A stretch of 64,000 nucleotides of DNA, taken from the NCBI RefSeq assembly GCF_016919385.1, contig NZ_CP070351.1, positions 1,612,001 through 1,676,000 on the forward strand, written 5' to 3'. A program made the translations under genes and the position numbers. Source of the stretch: Gordonia sp. PDNC005. GTDB taxonomy: Bacteria; Actinomycetota; Actinomycetes; Mycobacteriales; Mycobacteriaceae. Each line of letters begins with the position of its first letter. The stretch's first letter is position 1. This document shows positions 1 to 8,506 of the stretch, in pieces. The notes under the pieces were generated by a model that made no database searches, was not told the origin of the DNA, and saw only the letters and a program-made list of their open reading frames with translations.

Positions 1-924
1 GAGCCGAGCGACGCGGTCGTGCGCTTCGTCCTCGGTGTCGTCGAGGAACACGACGAGGTCGGCGAACACGTGGATCGTTTCGTCGCCGCGGCCCGCCGCC
101 GCTGCGGCGGCGCGGATCGAGGCGACACTGTCGACGGCCTGGGCCTGGGTGTGCGGGGTGATCAGTCCGATGTCGGCGGATTCGCCGATGAGCTCCAGTC
201 CGCGCGGCAGATGAGCGAGAGCGACGACCGGCGGCTGCCCCTGCGGTGGCCGAGGGGTGATCGACGGTCCTTTCACCGAGAAGTTCGGACTCTCGAAGTC
301 GATGTAGTGCAGTTTGTGCCGGTCGATGAATCGGCCGGTCGCGATGTCACGGATCTCGGCGTCGTCCTCCCAGCTGTCCCAGAGACGGCGGACGACCTCG
401 ACGTAGTCGGCGGCCTCCGCGAACAGCGTCGACTCCGCGGCGGCGAATTCGTCGGCGCCGATGTCGGTGATGCGGACATCGGGGATCTGCCGTCGACCGA
501 CGTTGCCGTTCGCGTGTGGCGTCGCGGCGACCTGAACCCGCAGACCGGCTCGGCCGCTGCTCACATAGTCGAGAGTGGCGACTGCCTTGGACAGGTGGAA
601 TGGTTCGGTGTGGGTGACGACAGCTGTCGGCACGAAGCCGACGGACGCCGTCGCCGGGGCGACGCGTGCGGCGATCTCGACCGCGTCCAATCGTCCGCGA
701 ACCTGGTCTGTGCGTTCGTCGGGGGAGAACGGGTCCGCGGACTGGACGGTCAGGGCGTCTTCGATGGTGACGAAGTCGAGCAGTCCCCGTTCGGCGGTCC
801 TGGCGAGATCGATCCAGTACGCGGCGTCGAACAGGTCGGCCGGTCGGGCCTGCGACTCGCGCCATGCGGCGGGATGCCAGCCTGCGCCGTCGAGGGCGAC
901 GGCGAGATGCAAGTGATCAGTCAT
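1..924 (-). CDS. LLM-class flavin-dependent monooxygenase (3' end outside window)
   Basis: This frame is open from an ATG at 924 to the left edge, so about 308 N-terminal residues are present and the C-terminus is missing. The start reads MTDHLHLAVALDGAGWHP, and the body has the luciferase-like (beta/alpha)8 pattern of the NtaA/SnaA/DszA flavin monooxygenase branch, with a YVSSGRAGL segment and a PRPPQGQPPVVALA segment. Such enzymes use reduced FMN to oxidise sulfonates, sulfides or amines. It is the last visible gene of a four-gene transcript with an amino-acid-type ABC transporter, 37 nt after the solute-binding protein. The upstream SAM-IV riboswitch points to an organosulfur substrate; the precise substrate is inferred only. 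Confidence 0.85.
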   Translation of the reverse strand, partial: MTDHLHLAVALDGAGWHPAAWRESQARPADLFDAAYWIDLARTAERGLLDFVTIEDALTVQSADPFSPDERTDQVRGRLDAVEIAARVAPATASVGFVPTAVVTHTEPFHLSKAVATLDYVSSGRAGLRVQVAATPHANGNVGRRQIPDVRITDIGADEFAAAESTLFAEAADYVEVVRRLWDSWEDDAEIRDIATGRFIDRHKLHYIDFESPNFSVKGPSITPRPPQGQPPVVALAHLPRGLELIGESADIGLITPHTQAQAVDSVASIRAAAAAAGRGDETIHVFADLVVFLDDTEDEAHDRVARL

Positions 925-961
925 GGTGTGGGCTCCTCGTGTGCGTCGGAACGTCGACGCG

Positions 962-1921
962 TCAGAAAGTCGTAGGGGGATTGAGCTCGGAGCGCTCGAT
1001 CTTGTTGCCTGGGACCTGCCACTTGTCGAAGATCTTCTGGTAGTCGCCGGTCGTGATGAGTTCGTTGACGGCGTCGACGATCGCGGGTGCGATGGGCGAG
1101 CCCTTCGCAGAGATGAAGCCCACCGGCGACTTGTAGATCTCGCCGAGATACCGCGTGTGGGGGATCCTCGACTCTGCATACTGCAGGGCGAGCGACGGCC
1201 CGAAGTAGAGGTCGAGCTTGCCGTTCTGCAGCCCGAGGGTGATCGGTGCGGAGTCGGTGAAGTATTGGACGGTCCAGTCGGGCTTGCCGATCTTCTTGCA
1301 CGCGTCGGCGTTCTGTTCGAGCAGAGTCTGGAACGACGATCCCGGCGCGGTGCCGATCCGGTACCCGCAGGCGTCGCTGATCTGAGTGAACTTGTCCTGT
1401 GTCACCTTCTCGGTGCCGAGGAACCCTTGTCCGTCGGTGACGAAGGTCGCGAAGTCGACGACCTTCTCCCGGTCCTTCGTCACACTGAAGTTGGCCTGGC
1501 CGACCTGGTAGCGGCCGTTCTGAATGCCGGGCAGGATCGACGGGAACGTTCCGTACTGGTAGTCGGCGGTGAGGCCGAGCACCTTTGCGACGGCGTCGGT
1601 GAGGTCGCGGTGGAGACCGACGGGCCGGCCGTCGACCTCACCGCCGATGGGCAGGGATGCGAGTCCGGGAGTCTTGATGGTCCCGATGGTGAGCTTGCCG
1701 GATGCGCGAACGTCGGCGGGCAGCTTCGCCGCGATGGTGTCGACCTTCGTGATGCCGGACACGACGTCTTGCGTGGGCACGGCGGGTGCGGTGCCGCCAG
1801 CATCGGTGCTCGGGTCGTCGGACGAGCCGCAGGCGGTCAGGGTGATGGATGCGGCCGCGAGAAGGGCCGTCGTAGCCGCAGCGAAGCGGACCGAGCGGCG
1901 GCGGGAACGTGATGTGGGCAT
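962..1921 (-). CDS. ABC transporter substrate-binding lipoprotein, family 3
   Basis: A 319-residue extracytoplasmic solute receptor. It has an Arg-rich n-region, a hydrophobic core and a lipobox LTAC with the lipidation Cys at about residue 31, followed by a Gly/Ser/Asp linker. The mature part is a type 2 periplasmic-binding fold of the polar amino acid class (LTIGTIKTPG, then GLHRDLTDAVAKVLG and REKVVDFATFVTDG). It should feed the permease and ATPase encoded just upstream on the same strand. With a flavin monooxygenase downstream and a SAM-IV riboswitch at the head of the transcript, a sulfur-containing amino acid or derivative is the likely ligand, as in the B. subtilis yxe and ytm loci. 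Ligand identity is inference. Confidence 0.9.
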   Translation of the reverse strand: MPTSRSRRRSVRFAAATTALLAAASITLTACGSSDDPSTDAGGTAPAVPTQDVVSGITKVDTIAAKLPADVRASGKLTIGTIKTPGLASLPIGGEVDGRPVGLHRDLTDAVAKVLGLTADYQYGTFPSILPGIQNGRYQVGQANFSVTKDREKVVDFATFVTDGQGFLGTEKVTQDKFTQISDACGYRIGTAPGSSFQTLLEQNADACKKIGKPDWTVQYFTDSAPITLGLQNGKLDLYFGPSLALQYAESRIPHTRYLGEIYKSPVGFISAKGSPIAPAIVDAVNELITTGDYQKIFDKWQVPGNKIERSELNPPTTF

Positions 1922-1966
1922 GGTGGAGCCTTTCGAGGAGGGGGGAGTAGGGGAGACGGGTGGGGT

Positions 1967-2728
1967 TCAGAGAACGGCCGACACGAAGGACCGGGTCCGT
2001 TCGTTGGCTGGTGAGAGGAGCACGTCGTCGGGCGGCCCGGACTCGACGATCGTCCCGTCCTCGAGGAACACGACGGTGTCGGCGACCTCTCGGGCGAAGC
2101 CCAGTTCGTGAGTGACGATCAGCATCGTCATGCCATCGGCGGCGAGGTCGCGGATCACCGACAACACCTCTCCCACGAGCTCGGGGTCGAGTGCACTGGT
2201 CGGCTCGTCGAACAGCATCAGGCTCGGCCGTTGTGCCAGGGCCCGGGCGATCGCGACGCGCTGTTGCTGACCGCCCGACAGCTGGCGCGGGTACGAGTCT
2301 TCGCGCCCGGCGAGCCCGACCCTCTCGAGCAGTTCCGAAGCATGACGCAGCGCATCGCGTCGCGACTGGCCTGCGGCGACGGGACCTTCGATGATGTTCT
2401 GGGCCACGGTTCGGTGTCCGAACAGGTTGAACTGTTGGAAGACCATTCCGATTCGCGCCCGCTGTGCTGCGATCTCGCGAGACGGACGTTCGCGGAGGCG
2501 TCCACCGACGTGCCGATATCCGATGATGTCGCCGTCGACCTCGACGAATCCCGCGTCGGGTTTCTCGATGTGATTCACGGTGCGGAGCAGTGTCGACTTG
2601 CCCGATCCCGACGGACCGAGGAGCACCGTGACTTCGCCTTCGTTGACGTCGAGGTCGATGCCCCGCAACGCCGGGTGTGCTCCGAACGATTTGGTGAGTC
2701 CACGCACGCGGACCAGCGGGCGGCTCAT
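1967..2728 (-). CDS. Polar amino acid-type ABC transporter ATP-binding protein
   Basis: 253 residues, starting MSRPLVRVRGLTKSFG. It has a Walker A GPSGSGKST, signature LSGGQQQRVAIARAL, Walker B LMLFDEPTSALD and an H-loop in MLIVTHELGF, the full set of a GlnQ/HisP-type importer ATPase. The ATG overlaps the stop codon of the permease gene in an ATGA arrangement, so the two are translationally coupled. The frame stays open about 244 codons further upstream, but that extension lies within the permease gene and is a shadow. It powers uptake with the neighbouring permease and lipoprotein. Confidence 0.93.
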   Translation of the reverse strand: MSRPLVRVRGLTKSFGAHPALRGIDLDVNEGEVTVLLGPSGSGKSTLLRTVNHIEKPDAGFVEVDGDIIGYRHVGGRLRERPSREIAAQRARIGMVFQQFNLFGHRTVAQNIIEGPVAAGQSRRDALRHASELLERVGLAGREDSYPRQLSGGQQQRVAIARALAQRPSLMLFDEPTSALDPELVGEVLSVIRDLAADGMTMLIVTHELGFAREVADTVVFLEDGTIVESGPPDDVLLSPANERTRSFVSAVL

Positions 2729-3708
2729 GCCCTGCCTCCAACGGTGCGGCTCTGAAGAGTGCCGAACAGTGGCAGGTTGTCGCGGAACGTTTGAGCGAAC
2801 GACGACGGCTGCTGTCGACGACGGCCGCGGTTGTAGTGGCGTTCGACGAAGTACTGGCCGATCGACAAGATGGTCGTGAGGATGATGTACCAGACCGTCG
2901 CTACCAGGAGCAGCGGGATGACGAGGTAATTCTGCTGGTAGATGAGCTGGGTCGAGTACAAGAGATCCTCGACTGCGATCACGCTCACGATGGATGTGGC
3001 TTTCAGCAGTCCGATCAACAGGTTTCCGGTCGACGGGACGATGGCGGGCATGGCTTGCGGCAGCACGATCCGCCAGAAGATCCGACCCCGGTTCAGGCCG
3101 ATCGACTGCGCAGCTTCGGTCTGGCCCTCCTCTACCGACAGCAGTCCGCCGCGAACGATCTCGGCGGAGAACGCAGCGACGTCGAGTGTCAGAGCGATGA
3201 ACGCCGCGACCACCCCGGTGATGAGCGTGGCCGTGTCGAATGTGACGAAGCTCGGACCGAACGGGACGCCGATCGAGAGTTGGGGGAACAGCGACGCCAA
3301 TTGGAACCAGAACAACAGCTGGACGAGGGGCGGGACAGACCTGATCAGCCAGACGTATCCGAAACTGATCGACGACAGGACCGGACTCGATGAGAGCCGC
3401 ATCGCTGCCAGCAGGACGCCGAGCACGAAGCCCACGACCATGGTCGCGGCCGTCAGCCACAGGGTCAGCCAGAGGCCGTTGAGGACAGACGAACTCGCGA
3501 AGTAGTCACCGACGACGTCCCACTGGAATCGGTCGTTGGTGACGAGCGTGTGCACGAACATCGCGGTCAGCACGAGCACAACGCCGGTGCCGACCCACTG
3601 CCACGGATGGCGTGCGCCGACTACCGGCGCGGCGAGGAGATCATCGTCGCCCGGACGGCTCACGGGGCCGACCGATCCGGGAGACGACGGGGATATGACA
3701 GCAGTCAC
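2725..3708 (-). CDS. Polar amino acid-type ABC transporter permease
   Basis: 327 residues from a GTG at 3708, preceded by the ribosome-binding site AAGGAC. The N-terminal ~40 residues are Pro/Ser-rich and cytoplasmic, followed by a first membrane segment (VVLVLTAMFVHTL) and a HisM/GlnP-type permease domain with about five further helices. The EAA-loop region is EEGQTEAAQSIGLNRGRIFWR. The frame is open 94 codons upstream, but that stretch is the riboswitch leader, so the GTG is preferred. It is the first gene of the operon and its translation is the likely target of the SAM-IV element. Confidence 0.9.
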   Translation of the reverse strand: MTAVISPSSPGSVGPVSRPGDDDLLAAPVVGARHPWQWVGTGVVLVLTAMFVHTLVTNDRFQWDVVGDYFASSSVLNGLWLTLWLTAATMVVGFVLGVLLAAMRLSSSPVLSSISFGYVWLIRSVPPLVQLLFWFQLASLFPQLSIGVPFGPSFVTFDTATLITGVVAAFIALTLDVAAFSAEIVRGGLLSVEEGQTEAAQSIGLNRGRIFWRIVLPQAMPAIVPSTGNLLIGLLKATSIVSVIAVEDLLYSTQLIYQQNYLVIPLLLVATVWYIILTTILSIGQYFVERHYNRGRRRQQPSSFAQTFRDNLPLFGTLQSRTVGGRA

Positions 3709-3714
3709 GGGGGA

Positions 3715-3720
3715 GTCCTT
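3715..3720 (-). promoter_or_regulatory. Ribosome-binding site of the permease gene
   Basis: Reads AAGGAC on the minus strand, 6 nt before the GTG at 3708. It lies only a few bases after the 3' end of the SAM-IV aptamer, so ligand-dependent masking of this site is a reasonable model. It also decides the GTG start over upstream alternatives. Confidence 0.6.
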
Positions 3721-3726
3721 ACTGGG

Positions 3727-3843
3727 TTTTGCGCTTACCGAAGCGCAGGGAGCGCACGGTCGGGTTCTCACCTGGAGCACCCCGCCGCAGAGTGGAGGGT
3801 TGCCGGCCAGCAAGCCAGGGCTTGTCGCTGACGCTCGTAACCG
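3727..3843 (-). promoter_or_regulatory. SAM-IV riboswitch (S-adenosylmethionine-responsive leader)
   Basis: Read on the minus strand, the leader contains the P2 hairpin CAAGCC-CT-GGCTTG, then GCTGGCCGGCAACCCTCC, GGCGGGGTGCTCCAGGTGA and AACCCGACC, followed by a 3' hairpin around GCGC-TTCGGTAA-GCGC. This matches segment by segment the SAM-IV aptamer of mycobacteria as I remember it, including GGCCGGCAACC, the GGGGTGC-CC-GGGTGA core and the six-base-pair P2. SAM-IV is known from actinomycetes upstream of sulfur genes. The aptamer ends about 20 nt before the start codon of the ABC permease. When SAM is plentiful it should switch off the downstream operon, probably at translation. Confidence 0.85.
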
Positions 3844-3976
3844 GATACGACCGTAAGCCGAGAGCGGACGAAGACGGAGACTAAGGCGCACGCTGAGTCG
3901 AATAGCTGCCGGATCCTCAGTCGCAGAGGTACATTCGCCGTGGTCTCCATTCCGTGCCGGCGAGCGGGAACGCGCG

Positions 3977-3982
3977 TAACTT
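3977..3982 (+). promoter_or_regulatory. Candidate -10 box of ppc (leaderless)
   Basis: TAACTT ends 6 nt before the ppc ATG at 3989, the spacing expected if transcription starts at the initiation codon. No clear ribosome-binding site lies in between. Confidence 0.4.
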
Positions 3983-3988
3983 GAGGAC

Positions 3989-6832
3989 ATGACACCCGAG
4001 CCGCATCACGATTCCGAAGCGATCGCGCGGGCGATCGCAACGCCGATGGTCGACCGGATTCGCGTCGACGACACTGGCCGATCGGCCACCGAACCACTCC
4101 GTGACGACATCCGCTTCCTCGGCGGACTGCTCGGCGAGGTGATCAGATCCCAGGCCGGAGACGACGTGTTCGACCTGGTCGAGGACTCGCGGAGGGATGC
4201 GTTCGGCATCCGCTACCAGGACGTGTCCCGCGATGAACTCGCGGAGCGGTACACCGGCAGAGACGTGTCGGAACTGATGCCGGTGGTCCGGGCGTTCACC
4301 AACTTCGCACTGTTGGCCAACCTCGCCGAAGACCTTCACCGCGAGCGACGGCGACGGATTCATCTGATCGCCGGGGACCCGCCGCAGGCATCGTCGCTCG
4401 GAGCGACGTTCGCCCGACTTGCCGCTGCCGGTCTGGAGGACGAGCGTGTGCATCGGTTGATCGCCGACGCCAACGTGGTCCCCGTGATCACCGCTCATCC
4501 GACCGAGACTCGCCGCAAGAGTGTGTTCGACGCGCAGAACCGCATCAACGAACTCATGCGAGTCCGCGGGCGGACCGAATTGACCGCCGACGAGGAGTCG
4601 ACGATCACTCGGGAGATCTCCCGCCACATCCTGATGCTGTGGCAGACGGCGCTCATCAGGATGCGACGCCTGACGATCAGTGATGAGATCACCACCGGCC
4701 TCCGCTACTACGGCGCCTCCTTCTTCGACGTGATCCCGTCGTTGAACAACGACGTCAGGAGATCGCTGCAGGCGACGTTCCCCAGCGCACGACTCGACAC
4801 GTCGATCATCACGATGGGCTCGTGGATCGGTGGAGACCGCGACGGCAACCCATTCGTCACCGGCGACATCGTGACCGAGGCGACATCGGCGGCCGCGGCC
4901 ACCGCCATGCGGCACCACCTGGACGAGCTGACCGCCCTGCATCAAGAGCTCAGCATGTCGGTGCGCCTGATCAGTGGAGTGACCGACGAACTGACGGACC
5001 TCGGAGCGGGGTACGCGCCCGAGACCCCGGACGGCGTGGACGACGAGCCGTTCCGGTCGGCCGTGACCGCGGTCAGGTCACGGCTGCTGGCGCGGGCGGT
5101 CGTCACTCTCGGCGACGACGTCGTGGCGCCTGCCGACCGACCTCTCGCGGCAGAAGCGGAGCCGTACGCCGACGCGGCGGAGTTCCTGGCCGACCTCGAC
5201 GTGATCGACGCCGCCCTGCGGGCGGTCGTTGACGACGCCATCGCCGACGACCGTCTCGCGGCTCTCCGCGAGGCGGTCCGCACCTTCGGGTTCCACCTGT
5301 CGGGGCTGGACATGCGGCAGAACTCCGAGACACACGAAGAAGTGGTCGGCGAACTGCTCGCGTGGGCCGGGGTGTGCGACGACTACGCGTCTCTCGACGA
5401 GCACGACAGAGTCGCGGTGCTGACCGCTGAACTCACCTCCCGCAGGCCTCTGACCAGTCTGGACGCGCGACTCAGCGACCTCGCAGTGAAGGAGCTGGGC
5501 GTTGTGCACGCGGCCGCGGCCGCGGTCGAGCGCTTCGGACCGAAGGCAGTGCCGGTGTACATCATCAGCATGTGCCAGTCCGTCTCGGACATGTTGGAGG
5601 CGATGATCCTCCTCAAGGAGGCCGGTCTGTACGATGCGGGCGACGGATCACCGGCGTGCAGCGTGCGAGTGGTTCCACTGTTCGAGACCATCGAGGACCT
5701 CCAGGCCGGCGCGGGCATCCTCACATCCGCGTTGGGCGTGCCGTTCTACCGCGAACTCATCCGGTCCCAAGGTGATGTCCACGAAGTGATGCTCGGTTAC
5801 TCCGACTCCAACAAGGACGGCGGCTACCTGGCGGCCAACTGGGCGTTGTACCGCGGTGAGCTCGATCTGGTGGACGCGGCGCGCACCGCAGGAATCCGGC
5901 TCCGGCTCTTCCACGGCAGGGGCGGAACCGTCGGCCGGGGCGGAGGCCCGAGCTACGACGCGATCCTCGCGCAGCCCCCGGGAGCGGTGCAGGGATCGCT
6001 GCGGCTCACCGAGCAGGGCGAGATCATCGCCGCGAAGTACGCCGAACCGGTCCGGGCTCGCCGCAATCTCGAGTCGCTGGTCGCCGCGACACTCGAATCA
6101 TCCTTGCTCGACGTCGAGGGCCTCGGCGACGAGTCAGCCGAGGCCTACCGAGTGTTCGATGAGCTCGCCGCGTCCGCACGCGCCGCCTACTCGCGACTGG
6201 TGCACGACACGCCGGGGTTCGTCGAGTACTTCACCGCGTCGACACCGCTGTCGGAGATCGGCGCTCTGAACATCGGAAGCCGCCCTACGTCGCGGAAGCA
6301 GACCACGGCGATCTCCGACCTGCGGGCGATTCCGTGGGTGCTGTCGTGGACCCAGTGCCGGGTGATGCTGCCGGGCTGGTACGGAACGGGAACCGCGTTC
6401 GCCGAGTGGATCGGCGACGACCCCGATCGCCTCGCTGTGCTCGCCGACTACTACCGCAGGTGGCCGTTCTTCCGTTCGGTGATGTCGAACATGGCTCAGG
6501 TTCTCGCGAAGAGCGACATGGGCTTGGCCTACCGGTACGCGCAGTTGGTACCCGACGTCGAACTCCGCGAGCGAGTCTTCACGATGATCGTCGACGAGCA
6601 CGAGAGGACCATCGCGATGTGCTCGGCGATCACCGGCACCGACGATCTCCTCGCCGACAACGACGCGCTGAAGCGGTCAGTTGTGAACCGCTTCCCGTAC
6701 CTCGAACCGCTCAATCTGCTGCAGGTGGAACTGCTTCAACGATTCCGCGCAGGTGACGATTCGCCACAGATCCGGCGGGCCATCCAACTCACCATGAACG
6801 GACTCGCCACCGCGCTTCGCAACAGCGGTTAG
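3989..6832 (+). CDS. ppc: Phosphoenolpyruvate carboxylase
   Basis: 947 residues, a usual length for bacterial PEP carboxylase, which makes oxaloacetate from PEP and bicarbonate to replenish the TCA cycle. Visible signatures are [13 protein letters not shown] (catalytic His, about residue 170), [11 protein letters not shown] (about 603) and [15 protein letters not shown] (about 641-655). The C-terminus reads [14 protein letters not shown]; the final tripeptide is usually NTG, so Ser replaces Thr here. The ATG at 3989 is the first in-frame start after the divergent riboswitch leader. It ends 18 nt before the converging pentose phosphate operon. In Corynebacterium ppc sits with glycolytic genes; those are not adjacent here. 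Confidence 0.97.
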   Translation: MTPEPHHDSEAIARAIATPMVDRIRVDDTGRSATEPLRDDIRFLGGLLGEVIRSQAGDDVFDLVEDSRRDAFGIRYQDVSRDELAERYTGRDVSELMPVVRAFTNFALLANLAEDLHRERRRRIHLIAGDPPQASSLGATFARLAAAGLEDERVHRLIADANVVPVITAHPTETRRKSVFDAQNRINELMRVRGRTELTADEESTITREISRHILMLWQTALIRMRRLTISDEITTGLRYYGASFFDVIPSLNNDVRRSLQATFPSARLDTSIITMGSWIGGDRDGNPFVTGDIVTEATSAAAATAMRHHLDELTALHQELSMSVRLISGVTDELTDLGAGYAPETPDGVDDEPFRSAVTAVRSRLLARAVVTLGDDVVAPADRPLAAEAEPYADAAEFLADLDVIDAALRAVVDDAIADDRLAALREAVRTFGFHLSGLDMRQNSETHEEVVGELLAWAGVCDDYASLDEHDRVAVLTAELTSRRPLTSLDARLSDLAVKELGVVHAAAAAVERFGPKAVPVYIISMCQSVSDMLEAMILLKEAGLYDAGDGSPACSVRVVPLFETIEDLQAGAGILTSALGVPFYRELIRSQGDVHEVMLGYSDSNKDGGYLAANWALYRGELDLVDAARTAGIRLRLFHGRGGTVGRGGGPSYDAILAQPPGAVQGSLRLTEQGEIIAAKYAEPVRARRNLESLVAATLESSLLDVEGLGDESAEAYRVFDELAASARAAYSRLVHDTPGFVEYFTASTPLSEIGALNIGSRPTSRKQTTAISDLRAIPWVLSWTQCRVMLPGWYGTGTAFAEWIGDDPDRLAVLADYYRRWPFFRSVMSNMAQVLAKSDMGLAYRYAQLVPDVELRERVFTMIVDEHERTIAMCSAITGTDDLLADNDALKRSVVNRFPYLEPLNLLQVELLQRFRAGDDSPQIRRAIQLTMNGLATALRNSG

Positions 6833-6850
6833 GCGGTGATCCGCGAGAAC

Positions 6851-7570
6851 CTACAGCCGGGAGGCGGCGGCGGGATCGAGGAACCAGACGGTGCCGTCGG
6901 TCCCGCTCGCGCCCGCGCACGGCCAGTCCTCACGTGACGCGCCGTTGTGTGCGGCAGCGACGGCTTCGGCCTTCTCCGCTCCCGACACCAGGAACCACAC
7001 CTCACGCGAGGCGTTGATCACCGGGAACGTCAACGTCAACCGTGCAGGCGGCGGCTTCGGCGAGTCGGTGACGGCCACCACGGGCTGAACGTTCTCGGCC
7101 GTCGCATCCGTGTGCGGGAACAGCGAGTTGACGTGGCCTTCGCCGCCCATGCCGAGAAGGTGAACGTCGAAGACGGTGTCGTCGCCGATGAGACGAGCGT
7201 AGTCGCGCGCGGCGGCGGCGATGTCGTCGCCGAACTCTCCGTCGGACGGCGCCATGACGTGCACGCGCGACGGATCGACGGCCACGTGATTGAGGAGCGC
7301 GTCGAAGGCCTGCCCGGAGTTGCGTTCCGGATGTGTTGCGGGGACGAACCGGTCGTCGCCCCAGTAGATCTCGACACGTGACCAGCAGATGTCGCCGGAG
7401 TCAGCGGCGAGTGCCTTGAGCAGGCCGATGCCGTTGCTCCCGCCCGTCAACGCGACGGAGGCGATGCCACGCGCCTCCTGTGCACGGACCACGAGATCGA
7501 CGAACCGAGCTCGTGCCGTCTCGATCAGTTCGGTCGACGATTCGAAGACCAGGGTCTCGGGGGTGGTCAC
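6851..7570 (-). CDS. pgl: 6-phosphogluconolactonase
   Basis: 239 residues of the SOL/DevB type. The enzyme hydrolyses 6-phosphoglucono-lactone, the product of Zwf. Family landmarks are ALTGGSNGIGLL near the N-terminus, YWGDDRFVPATHPERNSGQAF in the middle and LGMGGEGHVNSLFPH, in which Glu stands where many homologues have Asp. The start overlaps the opcA stop by 4 nt, so translation is coupled. It is the last gene of a minus-strand operon transcribed tkt-tal-zwf-opcA-pgl, as in mycobacteria and corynebacteria. Confidence 0.94.
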   Translation of the reverse strand: MTTPETLVFESSTELIETARARFVDLVVRAQEARGIASVALTGGSNGIGLLKALAADSGDICWSRVEIYWGDDRFVPATHPERNSGQAFDALLNHVAVDPSRVHVMAPSDGEFGDDIAAAARDYARLIGDDTVFDVHLLGMGGEGHVNSLFPHTDATAENVQPVVAVTDSPKPPPARLTLTFPVINASREVWFLVSGAEKAEAVAAAHNGASREDWPCAGASGTDGTVWFLDPAAASRL

Positions 7571-8481
7571 AGCGTCTCCTCGTATTCGACTGCGGGCAGA
7601 CCATGAAGGGCCGCCTCGTACACTTCATCGGCGTCGAGGCTGCGGAGCTCTTCCGCGAGGCACTCGGCGGTGGTGCGACGTGCGAACGCTGCTCTGCCGT
7701 CGGGGTGGCCGGTGCTGCGCAGCACGCCGCCTCCGGACTCGTCGACAGACACCTCCAGTTCGCCGTTCTCCCGCAGGAGCCGGACCCCGAGATGGCCAGG
7801 TTTGCGCACGACACGCGTTTTGAGCGCATGAGCAAGCCAGCCCGCGAAGATGTCGAGGCCCGGCATGTCGAACGGTCCGCTGACCTCGGCGGACAGGACG
7901 CGGGTGTGCGGAGGACGGTCGAGTGCCGAGACCAGCATCGCGCGCCACGGCGTGATCGCCGACCACGACAGGTCGGTGTCGCCGGGGTGGTAGCCGGCGC
8001 GCCTTGCGAGGAGAAACGCGCCCGGATCCGACGACTGGCGGGCATCTGTGATGCGTCGGGAGGCGAGACGGCCGAGGCGGTCCCTCGACGGATCCTCCGG
8101 AGCGCGTCCCGGCCACCACGTGACAACGGGAGTGTCGGGCAGCAGGAACGGCATCACCACCGCATGGGGATGTTCCGCGAGTGGTCCCGACAATGTCAGG
8201 AGAACAACCTCCGACGCGCCCGCGTCGCCGCCTACCCGGATCTGAGCGTCCAGCCGGGCCTCGACGTCTCGATCGGCGCGGCAGACGACGATCACGCGGC
8301 ACGGGTGCTCACGGCTGGCGGCGTTCGAAGCGGACACCGCGGCTTCGGTGTCATCGGTCGCGTCGACGTCGATGATCAGAGTGAGGACACGGCCCAATGT
8401 GACGGCCCCGCCGCTGCTTCGCATACGGACCAGCTTCTTGCTGATCTCGGTGGTGTCGGTGTTCGGCAGATCAACGATCAT
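7567..8481 (-). CDS. opcA: Glucose-6-phosphate dehydrogenase assembly protein OpcA
   Basis: 304 residues starting MIVDLPNTDTTEISKKLV, the typical OpcA opening. The protein is needed for assembly and activity of glucose-6-phosphate dehydrogenase in actinobacteria and cyanobacteria, and in corynebacteria it takes part in redox control of the enzyme. Recognisable parts are the RVLTLIIDVD strand, VVCRADRDVEARLD and the MPFLLPDTPVVTWWPG block. It lies 25 nt after zwf and overlaps pgl by 4 nt, so it is expressed together with its partner. Confidence 0.94.
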   Translation of the reverse strand: MIVDLPNTDTTEISKKLVRMRSSGGAVTLGRVLTLIIDVDATDDTEAAVSASNAASREHPCRVIVVCRADRDVEARLDAQIRVGGDAGASEVVLLTLSGPLAEHPHAVVMPFLLPDTPVVTWWPGRAPEDPSRDRLGRLASRRITDARQSSDPGAFLLARRAGYHPGDTDLSWSAITPWRAMLVSALDRPPHTRVLSAEVSGPFDMPGLDIFAGWLAHALKTRVVRKPGHLGVRLLRENGELEVSVDESGGGVLRSTGHPDGRAAFARRTTAECLAEELRSLDADEVYEAALHGLPAVEYEETL

Positions 8482-8506
8482 CGGGCTTCCCTCGCGTCCT
8501 GCACTG

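Noticed and set aside
3709..3990. 94-codon N-terminal extension of the ABC permease frame
   Set aside because: The extension lies inside the SAM-IV riboswitch leader and overlaps the ppc start; the GTG with AAGGAC is preferred.
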